Origin: Aquimarina sp. AU58
GTDB lineage: Bacteria; Bacteroidota; Bacteroidia; Flavobacteriales; Flavobacteriaceae
DNA: 64,000 nt
Assembly: GCF_900312745.1 (NCBI RefSeq)
Contig: NZ_OMPD01000014.1
Coordinates: 248,001-312,000, forward strand
Direction: 5' to 3'
Shown here: positions 16,811 through 26,077 of the stretch, in pieces
How positions within the stretch are numbered: the first letter of the stretch is position 1
Layout: each line of letters opens with the position of its first letter
Notes under the pieces: generated by a model
Told to the model about the DNA's origin: nothing
Database searches by the model: none
The model's input: only the letters and a program-made list of their open reading frames with translations
Program-made: the position numbers and the translations under genes

Positions 16811-19800
16811 ATGAAAAAAATTACTCTTGCATGCGATTGTAAATTAAAACTTAATCTATTTATTGTATTTCTTTTTTTTAATGTTGTTGTAAAAGTTCAA
16901 GCACAATGTTCAAATTTATTGACCAATGGAGGTTTTGAAGACATAACCACGGGTTTGATTAATGGTGATAATCTTTTTGCTGATATTTCTCCATGGATAT
17001 CATCTGGGGGTGTACCTAGTATAGTTCGAGTAGATGGAGCAGGAGGGTATGACTATCCAGCACCAAGTCCAGAGGAAGATACAGATGCTACCACGGGAGC
17101 AGGAGTTTTTCAGCACTATTTCGATATATTTGGATCAACTACAATTTATCAAACATTTACACTTAGTACTCCTTCAACAATTACGTATTCAGGGTATTTT
17201 TCTACCCGCGATAATCTAAATGGACAAGGTAGTATTTCAATATATAATGGTATTGGTACTGCAGGAATTGTTGAAGATACCTCGACAGTTCTAACTATCA
17301 TTTCTAATGGCGATTCTACAAATACTCCTTGGTTTTTTGTACAACGCACAGTGTCACTAGCAGCAGGAACATATTCATATGCCGTGTTTATGAACCAGAA
17401 TATTAATTTTGATGGGGCTACGGTAAATGCAGTTCCTTCTGCTCCTGTAGTTAGCACTCCTGTTACCTATTGTGTAGGCGCTACTTCTAGTGCATTAACG
17501 GCTACAGGCAGTAATTTATTATGGTATACTGTTTCTAGTGGAGGTACAGGAAGTGCAATTGCCCCAACGCCAAGTACAGCTACTGCTGGAAACACTTCCT
17601 ATTATGTAAGTCAAAGTGTGAATGGTTGCGAGAGTTCTCGTTCCGAAATTGTAGTTACGGTAAATGCAGTTCCCTCTGCTCCTGTAGTTAGTACTCCTGT
17701 TACCTATTGTGTTGGTGCTCCAGCGAGTGCATTAACTGCTACAGGCAGTAATTTATTATGGTATACTGTTTCTAGTGGAGGTACAGGAAGCGCAATTGCC
17801 CCAACCCCAAGTACAGTTACCCCAGGAAACACTTCCTACTATGTAAGTCAAAGTGTGAATGGTTGCGAGAGTTCTCGTTCCGAAATTGTAGTTACGGTAA
17901 ATGCAGTTCCCTCTGCTCCTGTAGTTAGTACTCCTGTTACCTATTGTGTTGGCGCTACGGCCAGTGCATTAACGGCTACAGGCAGTAATTTATTATGGTA
18001 TACTGTTTCTAGCGGTGGTACAGGAAGCGCAATTGCCCCAACCCCAAGTACAGTTACCCCAGGAAACACTTCCTACTATGTAAGTCAAAGTGTGAATGGT
18101 TGCGAGAGTTCTCGTTCAGAAATAGTGGTTACGGTAAATGCAGTTCCTTCTGCTCCTGTAGTTAGTACTCCTGTTACCTATTGCATTGGTGCTACGGCCA
18201 GTGCATTAACGGCTACAGGCAGTAATTTGTTATGGTATACTGTTTCTAGCGGTGGTACAGGAAGCGCAATTGCCCCAACCCCAAGTACAGTTACCCCAGG
18301 AAACACATCCTACTATGTAAGTCAAAGTGTGAGTGGTTGTGAGAGTTCTCGTTCAGAAATAGTGGTTACGGTAAATGCAGTTCCCTCTACTCCTTTGGTT
18401 AGTACTCCTGTTACCTATTGTGTTGGTGCTACGGCCAGTGCATTAACGGCTACAGGCAGTAATTTGTTATGGTATACTGTTTCTAGCGGTGGTACAGGAA
18501 GTACAATTGCCCCAACCCCAAGTACAGCTACTGCAGGAAACATATCCTACTATGTAAGTCAAAGTGTGAGTGGTTGCGAGAGTTCTCGTTCCGAAATAGT
18601 GGTTACGGTAAATGCAGTTCCCTCTGCTCCTGTAGTTAGTACTCCTGTTACCTATTGTGTTGGTGCTCCAGCGAGTGCATTAACTGCTACAGGCAGTAAT
18701 TTATTATGGTATACTGTTTCTAGCGGTGGTATAGGAAGCGCAATTGCCCCAACCCCAAGTACAGTTACTGCAGGAAACACATCCTACTATGTAAGTCAAA
18801 GTGTGAGTGGTTGTGAGAGTTCTCGTTCAGAAATAGTGGTTACGGTAAATGCAGTTCCTTCTGCTCCTGTAGTTAGCACTCCTGTTACCTATTGCATTGG
18901 TGCTACGGCCAGTGCATTAACGGCTACAGGCAGTAATTTGTTATGGTATACTGTTTCTAGCGGTGGTACAGGAAGTACAATTGCCCCAACTCCAAGTACA
19001 GCTACTGCAGGAAACACATCCTACTATGTAAGTCAAAGTGTGAGTGGTTGCGAGAGTTCTCGTTCAGAAATAGTGGTTACGGTAAATTTATTACCGACTA
19101 TTAATATCACAAATCCACCTACTTGTTTAGCTAATTCAACAAGTTATTCTTTAGAAGTGACTGTCAGTTCAGGAAATGTGACAAGTACTTCTGGGATAGT
19201 AAGTAATATTTCGGGAAATGTCTGGAATATTAGAGGAGTAACATCAGAAACTGATATTGATGTTACAGTTACAGAGGTTACAGGTTGTCAAGAAACAGTA
19301 TCAATCAATGCACCTTTATGTGTTACAGATATTGCAAATTTGGATCTCACTAAGACAGGAGAATATATAGATGAAAACGGTAATGGTATTACTGATGCAG
19401 GAGATCAGATAGAATATACATTCACTGTAGAAAACACAGGAGCAGTAGATGTTACAAATATTGTTCTTGTCGATGATCTATCAGGAATAGAGGTTTTTGG
19501 CGGTCCTATTGATCTAGCTGTTGGTGAAATAGATACAGATAGTTTTACGGCTACTTATATCTTGACAGAAGACGATATAATTTCTGGTATGGTTACGAAT
19601 CAGGCTTTAGTAATGGGCGTTGATTTAAATGGTAGAGATGTGATAGATATATCTGATGACCCATTTGACGATACTGATGTGGATATGGATAATGATGGTG
19701 ACTTTGAAGATGAAACTGTGCTTATACTTGCATCGAATACAGGGATTACTATATACACAGGGATGTCTCCAAATGGAGATGGTGTTAATGATGAGTTTAG

Positions 19801-20047
19801 GATAATAGGGTTAAATAATTTTCCTGAAAATACCTTACAGATATTTAATCGCTGGGGAGTTAAGATATTCGAAAGAGATCGTTATGAACAATCTGGTGTA
19901 AAATTATTTGATGGTATAAGTGAAGGCAGAGTTACAGTACAAGAAGAGGAAAAACTTCCTGTTGGCACATATTATTATATGCTAGAATATAAAAATGCTA
20001 GCGGCACTACTATGGCTAAGGCTGGTTATTTTTATATAACCAGATAA
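16811..20047 (+). CDS. T9SS adhesin-like protein with seven Ig-like repeats and type B sorting domain
   Basis: The 1078-residue protein has a signal peptide ending near VKVQAQ, an N-terminal domain beginning NLLTNGGFED, then seven near-identical 79-residue Ig-like repeats (Ig_7/CHU_C-associated type) at about residues 204-757. Each repeat carries VTYC and a second Cys in the GCESS motif. A DUF11-like segment follows (YTFTVENTGAVDVTNIVLVD). The last 95 residues are the gliding-motility-associated, type B T9SS sorting domain, with MSPNGDGVNDEF and FNRWGVKIFERD. The protein should cross the outer membrane by the type IX system and be displayed or released. It heads a three-gene set with PorP/SprF and an OmpA protein, the usual partners of type B cargo. 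Near-identity between repeats points to recent expansion or conversion. Confidence 0.93.
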   Translation: MKKITLACDCKLKLNLFIVFLFFNVVVKVQAQCSNLLTNGGFEDITTGLINGDNLFADISPWISSGGVPSIVRVDGAGGYDYPAPSPEEDTDATTGAGVFQHYFDIFGSTTIYQTFTLSTPSTITYSGYFSTRDNLNGQGSISIYNGIGTAGIVEDTSTVLTIISNGDSTNTPWFFVQRTVSLAAGTYSYAVFMNQNINFDGATVNAVPSAPVVSTPVTYCVGATSSALTATGSNLLWYTVSSGGTGSAIAPTPSTATAGNTSYYVSQSVNGCESSRSEIVVTVNAVPSAPVVSTPVTYCVGAPASALTATGSNLLWYTVSSGGTGSAIAPTPSTVTPGNTSYYVSQSVNGCESSRSEIVVTVNAVPSAPVVSTPVTYCVGATASALTATGSNLLWYTVSSGGTGSAIAPTPSTVTPGNTSYYVSQSVNGCESSRSEIVVTVNAVPSAPVVSTPVTYCIGATASALTATGSNLLWYTVSSGGTGSAIAPTPSTVTPGNTSYYVSQSVSGCESSRSEIVVTVNAVPSTPLVSTPVTYCVGATASALTATGSNLLWYTVSSGGTGSTIAPTPSTATAGNISYYVSQSVSGCESSRSEIVVTVNAVPSAPVVSTPVTYCVGAPASALTATGSNLLWYTVSSGGIGSAIAPTPSTVTAGNTSYYVSQSVSGCESSRSEIVVTVNAVPSAPVVSTPVTYCIGATASALTATGSNLLWYTVSSGGTGSTIAPTPSTATAGNTSYYVSQSVSGCESSRSEIVVTVNLLPTINITNPPTCLANSTSYSLEVTVSSGNVTSTSGIVSNISGNVWNIRGVTSETDIDVTVTEVTGCQETVSINAPLCVTDIANLDLTKTGEYIDENGNGITDAGDQIEYTFTVENTGAVDVTNIVLVDDLSGIEVFGGPIDLAVGEIDTDSFTATYILTEDDIISGMVTNQALVMGVDLNGRDVIDISDDPFDDTDVDMDNDGDFEDETVLILASNTGITIYTGMSPNGDGVNDEFRIIGLNNFPENTLQIFNRWGVKIFERDRYEQSGVKLFDGISEGRVTVQEEEKLPVGTYYYMLEYKNASGTTMAKAGYFYITR
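17421..19079 (+). repeat. Seven tandem 237-bp repeats inside the adhesin gene
   Basis: The marker CGGTAAATGCAGTTCC starts units at 17421, 17658, 17895, 18132, 18369, 18606 and 18843, every step exactly 237 bases, and the frame continues with CGGTAAAT at 19080. Each unit encodes 79 residues. Units differ by scattered substitutions that recur in several units (for example GCTACGGCC versus GCTCCAGCG). Confidence 0.97.
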
Positions 20048-20095
20048 GCCTTTAAAATAATATCAAAACAATATTCCCCCTAAATCAAAATACCA

Positions 20096-21052
20096 ATGGA
20101 TAAGAGATTAAATATAAGTATTCTACCTATACTTTTTTTAACCGTTTTGTTGAGTTCAGCTCAGCAGGATGCACAGTATACTCAGTATATGTATAATACA
20201 ATTAGTGTGAATCCTGCCTACGCAGGTAGTCGAGGGGTACTAAGTTTTATGGGGCTTCATCGTAGTCAATGGGTTGGCTTAGATGGTGCTCCAAAAACAC
20301 AGACTTTAACTTTTAATACACCACTCGACTATAGTAAAATGATGGGATTAGGAGTCTCAATAATTAACGATAAGATAGGGCCTTCTAAGGAGACTTATTT
20401 TAATATTGATTTTTCATATAATATACCAGTTTCAAGAGAAGGAAAATTAAGTTTTGGTATAAAAGCTGGAGGGCATTTATTAAACGTTGATCTTCAGGAA
20501 TTGACAAGATTTAATGAAAATGACATAGCATTTGAAAATAGCATAAATAATAAGTTTAGCCCTAATGTTGGAGCTGGAATTTACTATCATACAAACCGTT
20601 TTTACTTAGGATTAAGTGCTCCTAATTTATTAGAAACAGATCATTTTGATGAGAGTGTTACTACTAATAATAGTACTAAGGCAAGTTTTTTGGCAGAAGA
20701 ACGTATTAATTATTATTTGATAGCTGGCCATGTATTTGATGTAAGTGATGATGTGAAATTTAAACCAGCAATATTGGGAAAATTAGTGTTTGGAACCCCT
20801 TTACAGGTGGATGTTTCTGCTAATTTATTGTTATATGACCGCTTAACATTAGGAATAGCTTATCGATGGGATGCAGCAATGAGTGGCATGGTGGGTTTTC
20901 AGGTATCAAAGGCTATGATGATTGGTTTTGCGTATGATAAGGAAACTACAAAACTAGGCAAAACACAGTTCAACGATGGAAGTTATGAAATAATGTTGCG
21001 ATTTGAACTTTTCAAGAAAGATGATAGAATACTAACTCCTCGTTTCTTTTAA
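20096..21052 (+). CDS. PorP/SprF family T9SS outer membrane protein
   Basis: The 318-residue protein has a signal peptide ending near LLSSAQQ and the family start QDAQYTQYMYNTISVNPAYAGSRG, with a following GLHRSQWVGLDGAPKT segment. These are the hallmarks of PorP/SprF proteins, predicted 14-strand-like outer membrane barrels. SprF is needed for surface localisation of the adhesin SprB in Flavobacterium, and paralogues usually sit directly after a gene for type B sorting-domain cargo, as here (48 bases after the adhesin). It probably serves as the outer membrane anchor or acceptor for that protein. Confidence 0.94.
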   Translation: MDKRLNISILPILFLTVLLSSAQQDAQYTQYMYNTISVNPAYAGSRGVLSFMGLHRSQWVGLDGAPKTQTLTFNTPLDYSKMMGLGVSIINDKIGPSKETYFNIDFSYNIPVSREGKLSFGIKAGGHLLNVDLQELTRFNENDIAFENSINNKFSPNVGAGIYYHTNRFYLGLSAPNLLETDHFDESVTTNNSTKASFLAEERINYYLIAGHVFDVSDDVKFKPAILGKLVFGTPLQVDVSANLLLYDRLTLGIAYRWDAAMSGMVGFQVSKAMMIGFAYDKETTKLGKTQFNDGSYEIMLRFELFKKDDRILTPRFF

Positions 21053-21079
21053 CAAAAAATTTAATTCTAATAGTAAGAT

Positions 21080-23047
21080 ATGAAGAAATATTTACTAAAA
21101 TCACAATTAATTTTTGCAATACTATTGATTGGTAATACTTCTGTTTTTTGTCAACAAAAAAAAATAGAAAAAGCCAAAATGCAATATGAAAAATATCGAT
21201 ATATTGATGCTAGAGAAACCTATCTTAAAATAGTAGAAAAAGGATACAGAAGTGTAGAAGTTTTTACTAATTTAGGGAATACTTATTATTTTAATGGAGA
21301 ATTTGAAGATGCATTAAAATGGTATAAAGAATTAGTGGATTCTTATCCTGATCAGGTAGAGCCAGAATATTATTATAGATACGCTCAATCACTAAAAGCT
21401 GTAGAGAAGTACGAAGATTCTGATATATATATGCGAAAATTTGCTGAGCTTAGAAATGATGATAATCGAGCAAAATTATTTTTGAATACACCTGATTACT
21501 TAAAGCAGATTGAAGATAAATCTGATAGATATCAGATAGAAAATATGCCTACTAATTCTGTATTTGCCGATTTTGGAACAGCCTTTTTTGGAAAATATAT
21601 TGTATACAGCTCATCAAAAGATTCATTGATGTTAAATAAGAATATTCATAAATGGACAGGAGAAGCTTTTTTAGATCTTTTTATGGCAGAATACGATACA
21701 GAAAGTAGTAGCTTTTCAAAAATCAAGAGCTTCGATAAAGTCATAAATTCAAAATATAATGAGTCAACACCGGTATTTACAAAAGATGGAAAAACCATTT
21801 ATTTTACGAGAAATAATTTTGAAGAAGGTAAACTGGGTCGTGATCAAGGAGGAATAAGTAATTTAAAAATATATCGCTCCTATAAAAATGATCAGGAACA
21901 ATGGACTACACCACAAGATTTACCATTTAATAGTGATGAATATTCTGTGGCACACCCTACGTTGAGTAGTGATGAGAAAACATTATATTTCTCGTCAGAC
22001 ATGTCTGGAGGAATGGGGCTTTCTGATCTATATAAAGTGACTATTAATGATGATGGTAGTTTTGGAGAACCTAAAAATTTGGGAGATCGGATTAATACAG
22101 AAGGAAAAGAAACATTTCCATTTATAGGAGCAGACAACAAGCTATATTTTTCATCTGATGGACATATGGGGTTAGGAGGATTAGATGTATATGTTACAGC
22201 CCTTGATCCACAAAACCAACAAGAAAAACAGGTGATTAATATAGGAAAGCCGATTAATAGCCCAAAAGATGACTTTGCGTTTATAATTGATGATAATACC
22301 AAAAGAGGATATTTTTCATCTAATCGAGATGGAGGAAAAGGAAGAGACGATATTTATAGTCTCGTAGAATTAGAACCGCTACGAAAAGAAATTATTTTAG
22401 AAGGATATGTAACATTACAAGAAGGAGTATCTGATTCTATCCAAATCACAAAAGTTTCGGTATATGATGGCAAAAATAATTTGATTGAAACCGGAGAAGT
22501 AAATAAAGAAGGGTGGTATTCTTACAAAGTATACGAAAATGAAGATTATTTTATTAAAGTAGAGAAAGATGGATATGCCACTGTAGAAAAATTAGTTTCT
22601 ACTAAAAACCTATCGAAAACACCACTACTAATTCCTGAGATTATACTAAAAAGAAAAGTGATTATTGCTAAAATAGGAGACGACCTCGGAAAACTACTTT
22701 CACTTAACCCTATTCATTTTGATTTTAATGACTATTTAATACGTGATGATGCAAAGATAGAATTAGCAAAAGTTATAGAAATAATGCAGCAATATCCAAA
22801 CATGAAAATCGAAATACGATCTCATACAGACAGTAGGGCTTCTGCCGAGTATAATAAAAAACTAAGTGCTAGACGAGCTAAAAAAACAGAGAATTACATT
22901 GCAATTGTTGGTCAAATTGATAGAAGTCGTATTGCCTACAAAGGTTTTGGAGAAGAAGAATTGTTAAATGATTGTGTCACTGATAGCGAATGTTCTGATG
23001 AAGAGCATGAAAAAAATAGAAGAAGTGAATTCATTATTGTTCAGTAA
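21080..23047 (+). CDS. OmpA family protein with TPR, PD40 and carboxypeptidase-regulatory-like domains (PorE-like)
   Basis: The 655-residue protein shows, in order: a signal peptide ending near SVFCQQ; two to three TPR-like helices (about 25-140); PD40/WD-like propeller repeats containing PVFTKDGKTIYFTRN, TLSSDEKTLYFSSD, NKLYFSSDGH and RGYFSSNRDGGKG (about 170-430); a carboxypeptidase-regulatory-like beta domain (about 435-530); and a C-terminal OmpA peptidoglycan-binding domain with IEIRSHTDSRASAEYN and NRRSEFII. This layout matches PorE-type periplasmic proteins linked to type IX secretion. It lies 27 bases after the PorP/SprF gene and ends the operon. It probably fixes the outer membrane assembly to peptidoglycan. 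Confidence 0.92.
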   Translation: MKKYLLKSQLIFAILLIGNTSVFCQQKKIEKAKMQYEKYRYIDARETYLKIVEKGYRSVEVFTNLGNTYYFNGEFEDALKWYKELVDSYPDQVEPEYYYRYAQSLKAVEKYEDSDIYMRKFAELRNDDNRAKLFLNTPDYLKQIEDKSDRYQIENMPTNSVFADFGTAFFGKYIVYSSSKDSLMLNKNIHKWTGEAFLDLFMAEYDTESSSFSKIKSFDKVINSKYNESTPVFTKDGKTIYFTRNNFEEGKLGRDQGGISNLKIYRSYKNDQEQWTTPQDLPFNSDEYSVAHPTLSSDEKTLYFSSDMSGGMGLSDLYKVTINDDGSFGEPKNLGDRINTEGKETFPFIGADNKLYFSSDGHMGLGGLDVYVTALDPQNQQEKQVINIGKPINSPKDDFAFIIDDNTKRGYFSSNRDGGKGRDDIYSLVELEPLRKEIILEGYVTLQEGVSDSIQITKVSVYDGKNNLIETGEVNKEGWYSYKVYENEDYFIKVEKDGYATVEKLVSTKNLSKTPLLIPEIILKRKVIIAKIGDDLGKLLSLNPIHFDFNDYLIRDDAKIELAKVIEIMQQYPNMKIEIRSHTDSRASAEYNKKLSARRAKKTENYIAIVGQIDRSRIAYKGFGEEELLNDCVTDSECSDEEHEKNRRSEFIIVQ

Positions 23048-23079
23048 TTTATAGATTCAAGATGAATTCTGTAGAATAG

Positions 23080-23113
23080 AGAAGATTGTTAAAAAGGCAA
23101 TCTTTTTTATTTT
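23080..23113 (+). terminator. Terminator of the T9SS adhesin operon
   Basis: AAGATTG (23082-23088) pairs with CAATCTT (23098-23104) around an A-rich loop and is followed by a T-rich tract, 35 bases after the OmpA gene stop. Confidence 0.85.
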
Positions 23114-23184
23114 GGTACTATCCTATACTTTAAGATTCTCATTTGATCCGTTTTTATAGATTATGAATTGCTCTTATGATTTTC

Positions 23185-23192
23185 TAATTTTG
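23185..23192 (+). promoter_or_regulatory. Perfect -7 box immediately before the AraC gene
   Basis: TAATTTTG is an exact TAnnTTTG match ending only 4 bases before the ATG at 23197, so the transcript would have almost no leader. A TTG occurs upstream but at shorter than usual spacing. Confidence 0.45.
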
Positions 23193-23196
23193 AAGT

Positions 23197-24210
23197 ATGG
23201 TTATAGAAGGTTTTATTCTTGTCTTAAGTTGTTTGGGCGTTATTCAGGCTCTTTTCTTATGCTTTTATCTTTTTACGCTTAAAAAAGGAAATATAAAAGC
23301 AAATATATTTTTGGCTTTGGTATTATTGGGATTAACGATACGGATAGGGAAATCTGTTTTTCATAATTATATAGAAGTTGATCCCAGATTAAGAAATTTA
23401 GCGATTTCGACTATATTGGCTGTAGGTCCTTTTCTTTGGTTTTACGCAAAAGCTCTTTTTGAGAAACAACAAACATTTTCGAACCAACACTATATTCATT
23501 TAATACCTTTTGGATTATTTGTTTTGTGTAGTCCTTTTATTCCTAATAATGGAGATGTGCTCTCATTTGTTGCATATTCTTTGACCCTCCTTCATTTTGG
23601 TATCTATTTATTCATTTGCTGGAAAACTATTTTAAAAATTACAAACGATACAAATCCTCAACTTTTAAAATGGTATAGAAATATTGTGGTTGGAGTGAGT
23701 TTGATTTGGGCACTGTATGTAGGTATTTTTCTAAGGTTGATCCCATTTTATATTTTAGGCGCTATTTCTTTTTCATTTTTAATATATATGTTTTCTTATC
23801 TGCTTTTAAAAAGACATGTTTTTGCTTTAGAAAAATATAGTAACTCCAAAATTGATCGAGAAACCTCTAAAGAATTACTTCATCGTGTAAAGGAACTATT
23901 TGAAAATGAGAAAATTTATTTAGATAGTGCTATTTCGTTAAAGACTATAGCAGAAAAATTATCAGTTCCCTCTAGAGAACTATCTCAGGTGATTAATGAA
24001 AATGAACAGAAGAATTTCTCTGAGTTTGTAAATCATTTCCGAATAATAAAAGCCAAAAAATTGCTGGTAGATTCTGAGTATGCATTAGAAAAAATTGCAA
24101 CTATAGCTTATGATTGCGGTTTTGGTAATGTTACATCTTTTAATCTTGCTTTTAAGGCTGAAACTAAGCTTACACCTTCACAGTATAGAACTCAATATAG
24201 TGCTGCTTAA
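23197..24210 (+). CDS. Membrane-anchored AraC-type transcriptional regulator
   Basis: The 337-residue protein has about seven hydrophobic helices in residues 1-205 and a C-terminal AraC DNA-binding domain: first HTH SLKTIAEKLSVPSRELSQVI, second HTH ALEKIATIAYDCGFGNVTSF, ending in TPSQYR. This is the second 7TM-AraC protein in the window, with the same design as the one at 9763 but clearly different in sequence. No other in-frame ATG lies near the start. The PQQ sugar dehydrogenase gene follows by about 80 bases on the same strand and may be its target or partner; that is inferred from adjacency. Confidence 0.9.
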   Translation: MVIEGFILVLSCLGVIQALFLCFYLFTLKKGNIKANIFLALVLLGLTIRIGKSVFHNYIEVDPRLRNLAISTILAVGPFLWFYAKALFEKQQTFSNQHYIHLIPFGLFVLCSPFIPNNGDVLSFVAYSLTLLHFGIYLFICWKTILKITNDTNPQLLKWYRNIVVGVSLIWALYVGIFLRLIPFYILGAISFSFLIYMFSYLLLKRHVFALEKYSNSKIDRETSKELLHRVKELFENEKIYLDSAISLKTIAEKLSVPSRELSQVINENEQKNFSEFVNHFRIIKAKKLLVDSEYALEKIATIAYDCGFGNVTSFNLAFKAETKLTPSQYRTQYSAA

Positions 24211-24290
24211 TTGATTTTTCGTTTTAAAGATCGTGTTTTTTAAAGGATTTTGATCTAGTCTTTTGGATTTTGCGTTCAGAAAAATTTAAA

Positions 24291-25460
24291 ATGACATCAA
24301 TGAATAAATCAATGTTCTTACTGTTTTTGATTGTGACAGCTTGTACTAAAATTGAAAAACCTTCAGAAGTTTTACAAACAAAAACACATCCAACAAAAGA
24401 AATCATTATAGATAGTCTTAAGCATCCCTGGAGCATTGCTTTTTTATCAGAAGAAGAAGTTCTGGTGTCTGAGAAAGATGGAGATTTAGTAAGAGTAAAC
24501 CTTATTTCAAAAGAAAAAAGAATGATTAAAGGGTTTCCACGTGACCTTACTGATAGTATTAGAGTTATTACAGGAGGTGATAATTCTGGTATTTTTGAAG
24601 TATTGTTGGATCCTGATTTCAGCAACAATAAATACGTATATCTTTCGTATGCTGCAAAAAGAAAAGGAGAAGGAAGTGCTACAAAAGTAGTGCGTGCAGT
24701 ACTAAAAAATGATTCCTTAGTTACTACAAAAACATTGCTCGAAGCCGGGCCTTTTACAAGAGAATATTTTCATTATGGAGGAGGGATGACTTTTGGGCTT
24801 GATGGTAAATTATACATTACGATGGGGGAACGATTGTTTAAAGAAATTGATGAACCCGAAATGCCTATTGCTCAAGATATAACCGATAAACGAGGGAAAA
24901 TCTATCGAATAAACCCTGATGGAAGCATACCTGATGATAACCCTGATTTTGGTACAACCGCGGTTCCTGGAGTTTATGCAATCGGAATTAGAGCTGCACA
25001 GGGGATAACAACACATCCAGAAACAGGTGAGATATGGTTTAGCGAGCATGGCACCCGACAAGGGGATGAGGTTAATATGCTAAAGCCTGGAGCTAATTAT
25101 GGCTGGCCAATTATAACTACAGGAGGTTATCGAAGTAAAGAGTATTATCCTCCTAAAATTGAAGGAGCTGTATTTACGGATCCCATTTGGTATTGGCAGC
25201 ATACTGTTGCGCCTACCGGACTCATATTTTATACGGGTGATGAATTTCCCGAATGGAAAAATGATTTACTGGTTCCTGGATTGAGTAGAGGAAGTCTGTG
25301 GAGATTTAGAATTGAAAATAAAACTATAAAAAGTACCGAGGAATTATTTACTGACGATAGAATACGATCCAGAAAAATAACGCAAAGCCCAGAGGGAAAA
25401 CTCTATTTACTAACCGATGAACCTAATGGGAAAATCTTAAGAATAAAAAATAATCAATAA
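24291..25460 (+). CDS. PQQ-dependent sugar dehydrogenase lipoprotein
   Basis: The product belongs to the soluble glucose/sorbosone dehydrogenase (aldose sugar dehydrogenase) beta-propeller family. Visible features are a lipoprotein signal (MFLLFLIVTACTK), LKHPWSIAFLSEEEVLVSEKDG at the propeller start, DNSGIFEVLLDPDF, the HYGGGMTFGLDGKLYITMGER blade, GKIYRINPDGSIPDDNPD, and WFSEHGTRQGDEVN with GANYGWP. Family members bind Ca2+ and pyrroloquinoline quinone and oxidise sugars outside the cytoplasm. The Cys should be lipidated and the enzyme held at the envelope. No PQQ biosynthesis genes are in the window, so cofactor may be scavenged. I chose ATG 24291 over a TTG at 24270; ATG 24300 is also possible. 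Confidence 0.92.
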   Translation: MTSMNKSMFLLFLIVTACTKIEKPSEVLQTKTHPTKEIIIDSLKHPWSIAFLSEEEVLVSEKDGDLVRVNLISKEKRMIKGFPRDLTDSIRVITGGDNSGIFEVLLDPDFSNNKYVYLSYAAKRKGEGSATKVVRAVLKNDSLVTTKTLLEAGPFTREYFHYGGGMTFGLDGKLYITMGERLFKEIDEPEMPIAQDITDKRGKIYRINPDGSIPDDNPDFGTTAVPGVYAIGIRAAQGITTHPETGEIWFSEHGTRQGDEVNMLKPGANYGWPIITTGGYRSKEYYPPKIEGAVFTDPIWYWQHTVAPTGLIFYTGDEFPEWKNDLLVPGLSRGSLWRFRIENKTIKSTEELFTDDRIRSRKITQSPEGKLYLLTDEPNGKILRIKNNQ

Positions 25461-25469
25461 CCTTAATAT

Positions 25470-25630
25470 GAAGTGATTTAAACTTTTTTTTATTGAAGCG
25501 AGAAATCGCTAGTTTTTGATCATTTTGAAGCTTTTTTTGCATTACATAGCAGCGCTACGGAATAATAAAAAATCAAAAAAGGGCAAAAAGAAGCATTTTA
25601 TAGCCAATTGAGAAAAGTTTAAACCACTTC
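25470..25630. repeat. Nested inverted-repeat element of about 160 bases (MITE- or structured-RNA-like)
   Basis: The outer 26-base arms (25470-25495 and 25605-25630) match at 22 of 26 positions, with two of the differences giving G-T pairs. The interior has further pairings: an AGCGA-GAAA-TCGCT hairpin, TTTTTGAT against ATCAAAAA, AAGCTTTTTTTGC against GCAAAAAGAAGC, and a TAGC-AG-CGCTA palindrome. It lies between the PQQ dehydrogenase and the NTF2-like gene, with no ORF inside. Confidence 0.6.
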
Positions 25631-25648
25631 TTTAATAAAACAAAACAC

Positions 25649-26071
25649 ATGAAAACCTATTTTTGGATAACCCTATTTTTAGTTAGCTGTAACATCACCA
25701 TAGCACAATCAGAAGATGATAATATACGCTCTTCGATTAATAAATATCTGAAGGGAACCTCATACAGCCAACCAGAAGTGATTAAAGAAGCTTTTTATGA
25801 TGAAGCGAATTTGTTTCTTACTCATAAAGAAAAAAAACTATGGATTGTACCTATTAAAGAATATGCTTCATGGTTTGAAAAAAGGGAGCAAGGAAAATTT
25901 AATGGTAGAACAGGTAAAATATTATCTGTAGACAGAGAAAATGATATTGCTATGGCAAAAGCTGAAATCTTGATAGAAGGTAAAGATGTACGATATATCG
26001 ATATTTTTCTTCTGAAAAAGATTGATGGAGAGTGGAAAATTATTAGCAAAGCTGCTACAACCAAAAAGTAA
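25649..26071 (+). CDS. Secreted NTF2-like (lumazine-binding-type) protein
   Basis: The 140-residue protein has a signal peptide ending near ITIAQ and one NTF2-fold domain: an N-terminal helix with INKYLKG and the family phrase EVIKEAFYDEANLF, then VPIKEYASWF, then strands containing IAMAKAEILIEG and IDIFLLKKIDGEWKIISK. This matches the Lumazine_bd_2/NTF2-like group common in Bacteroidota. Such domains bind small molecules or act as isomerase-like enzymes, but no catalytic residues stand out, so no function is assigned. Its stop is only 6 bases from the convergent MATE gene, leaving no room for a terminator. Confidence 0.85.
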   Translation: MKTYFWITLFLVSCNITIAQSEDDNIRSSINKYLKGTSYSQPEVIKEAFYDEANLFLTHKEKKLWIVPIKEYASWFEKREQGKFNGRTGKILSVDRENDIAMAKAEILIEGKDVRYIDIFLLKKIDGEWKIISKAATTKK

Positions 26072-26077
26072 AAACAA

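Noticed and set aside
17421..19079. Regular repeats resembling a CRISPR or satellite array
   Set aside because: The 237-bp units keep an open frame and encode Ig-like domains with a sorting domain downstream, so they are protein repeats.
21892..22302. Open frame of 136 codons opposite the OmpA-family gene
   Set aside because: Antisense shadow of PD40 repeats, with low-complexity composition and no start context.
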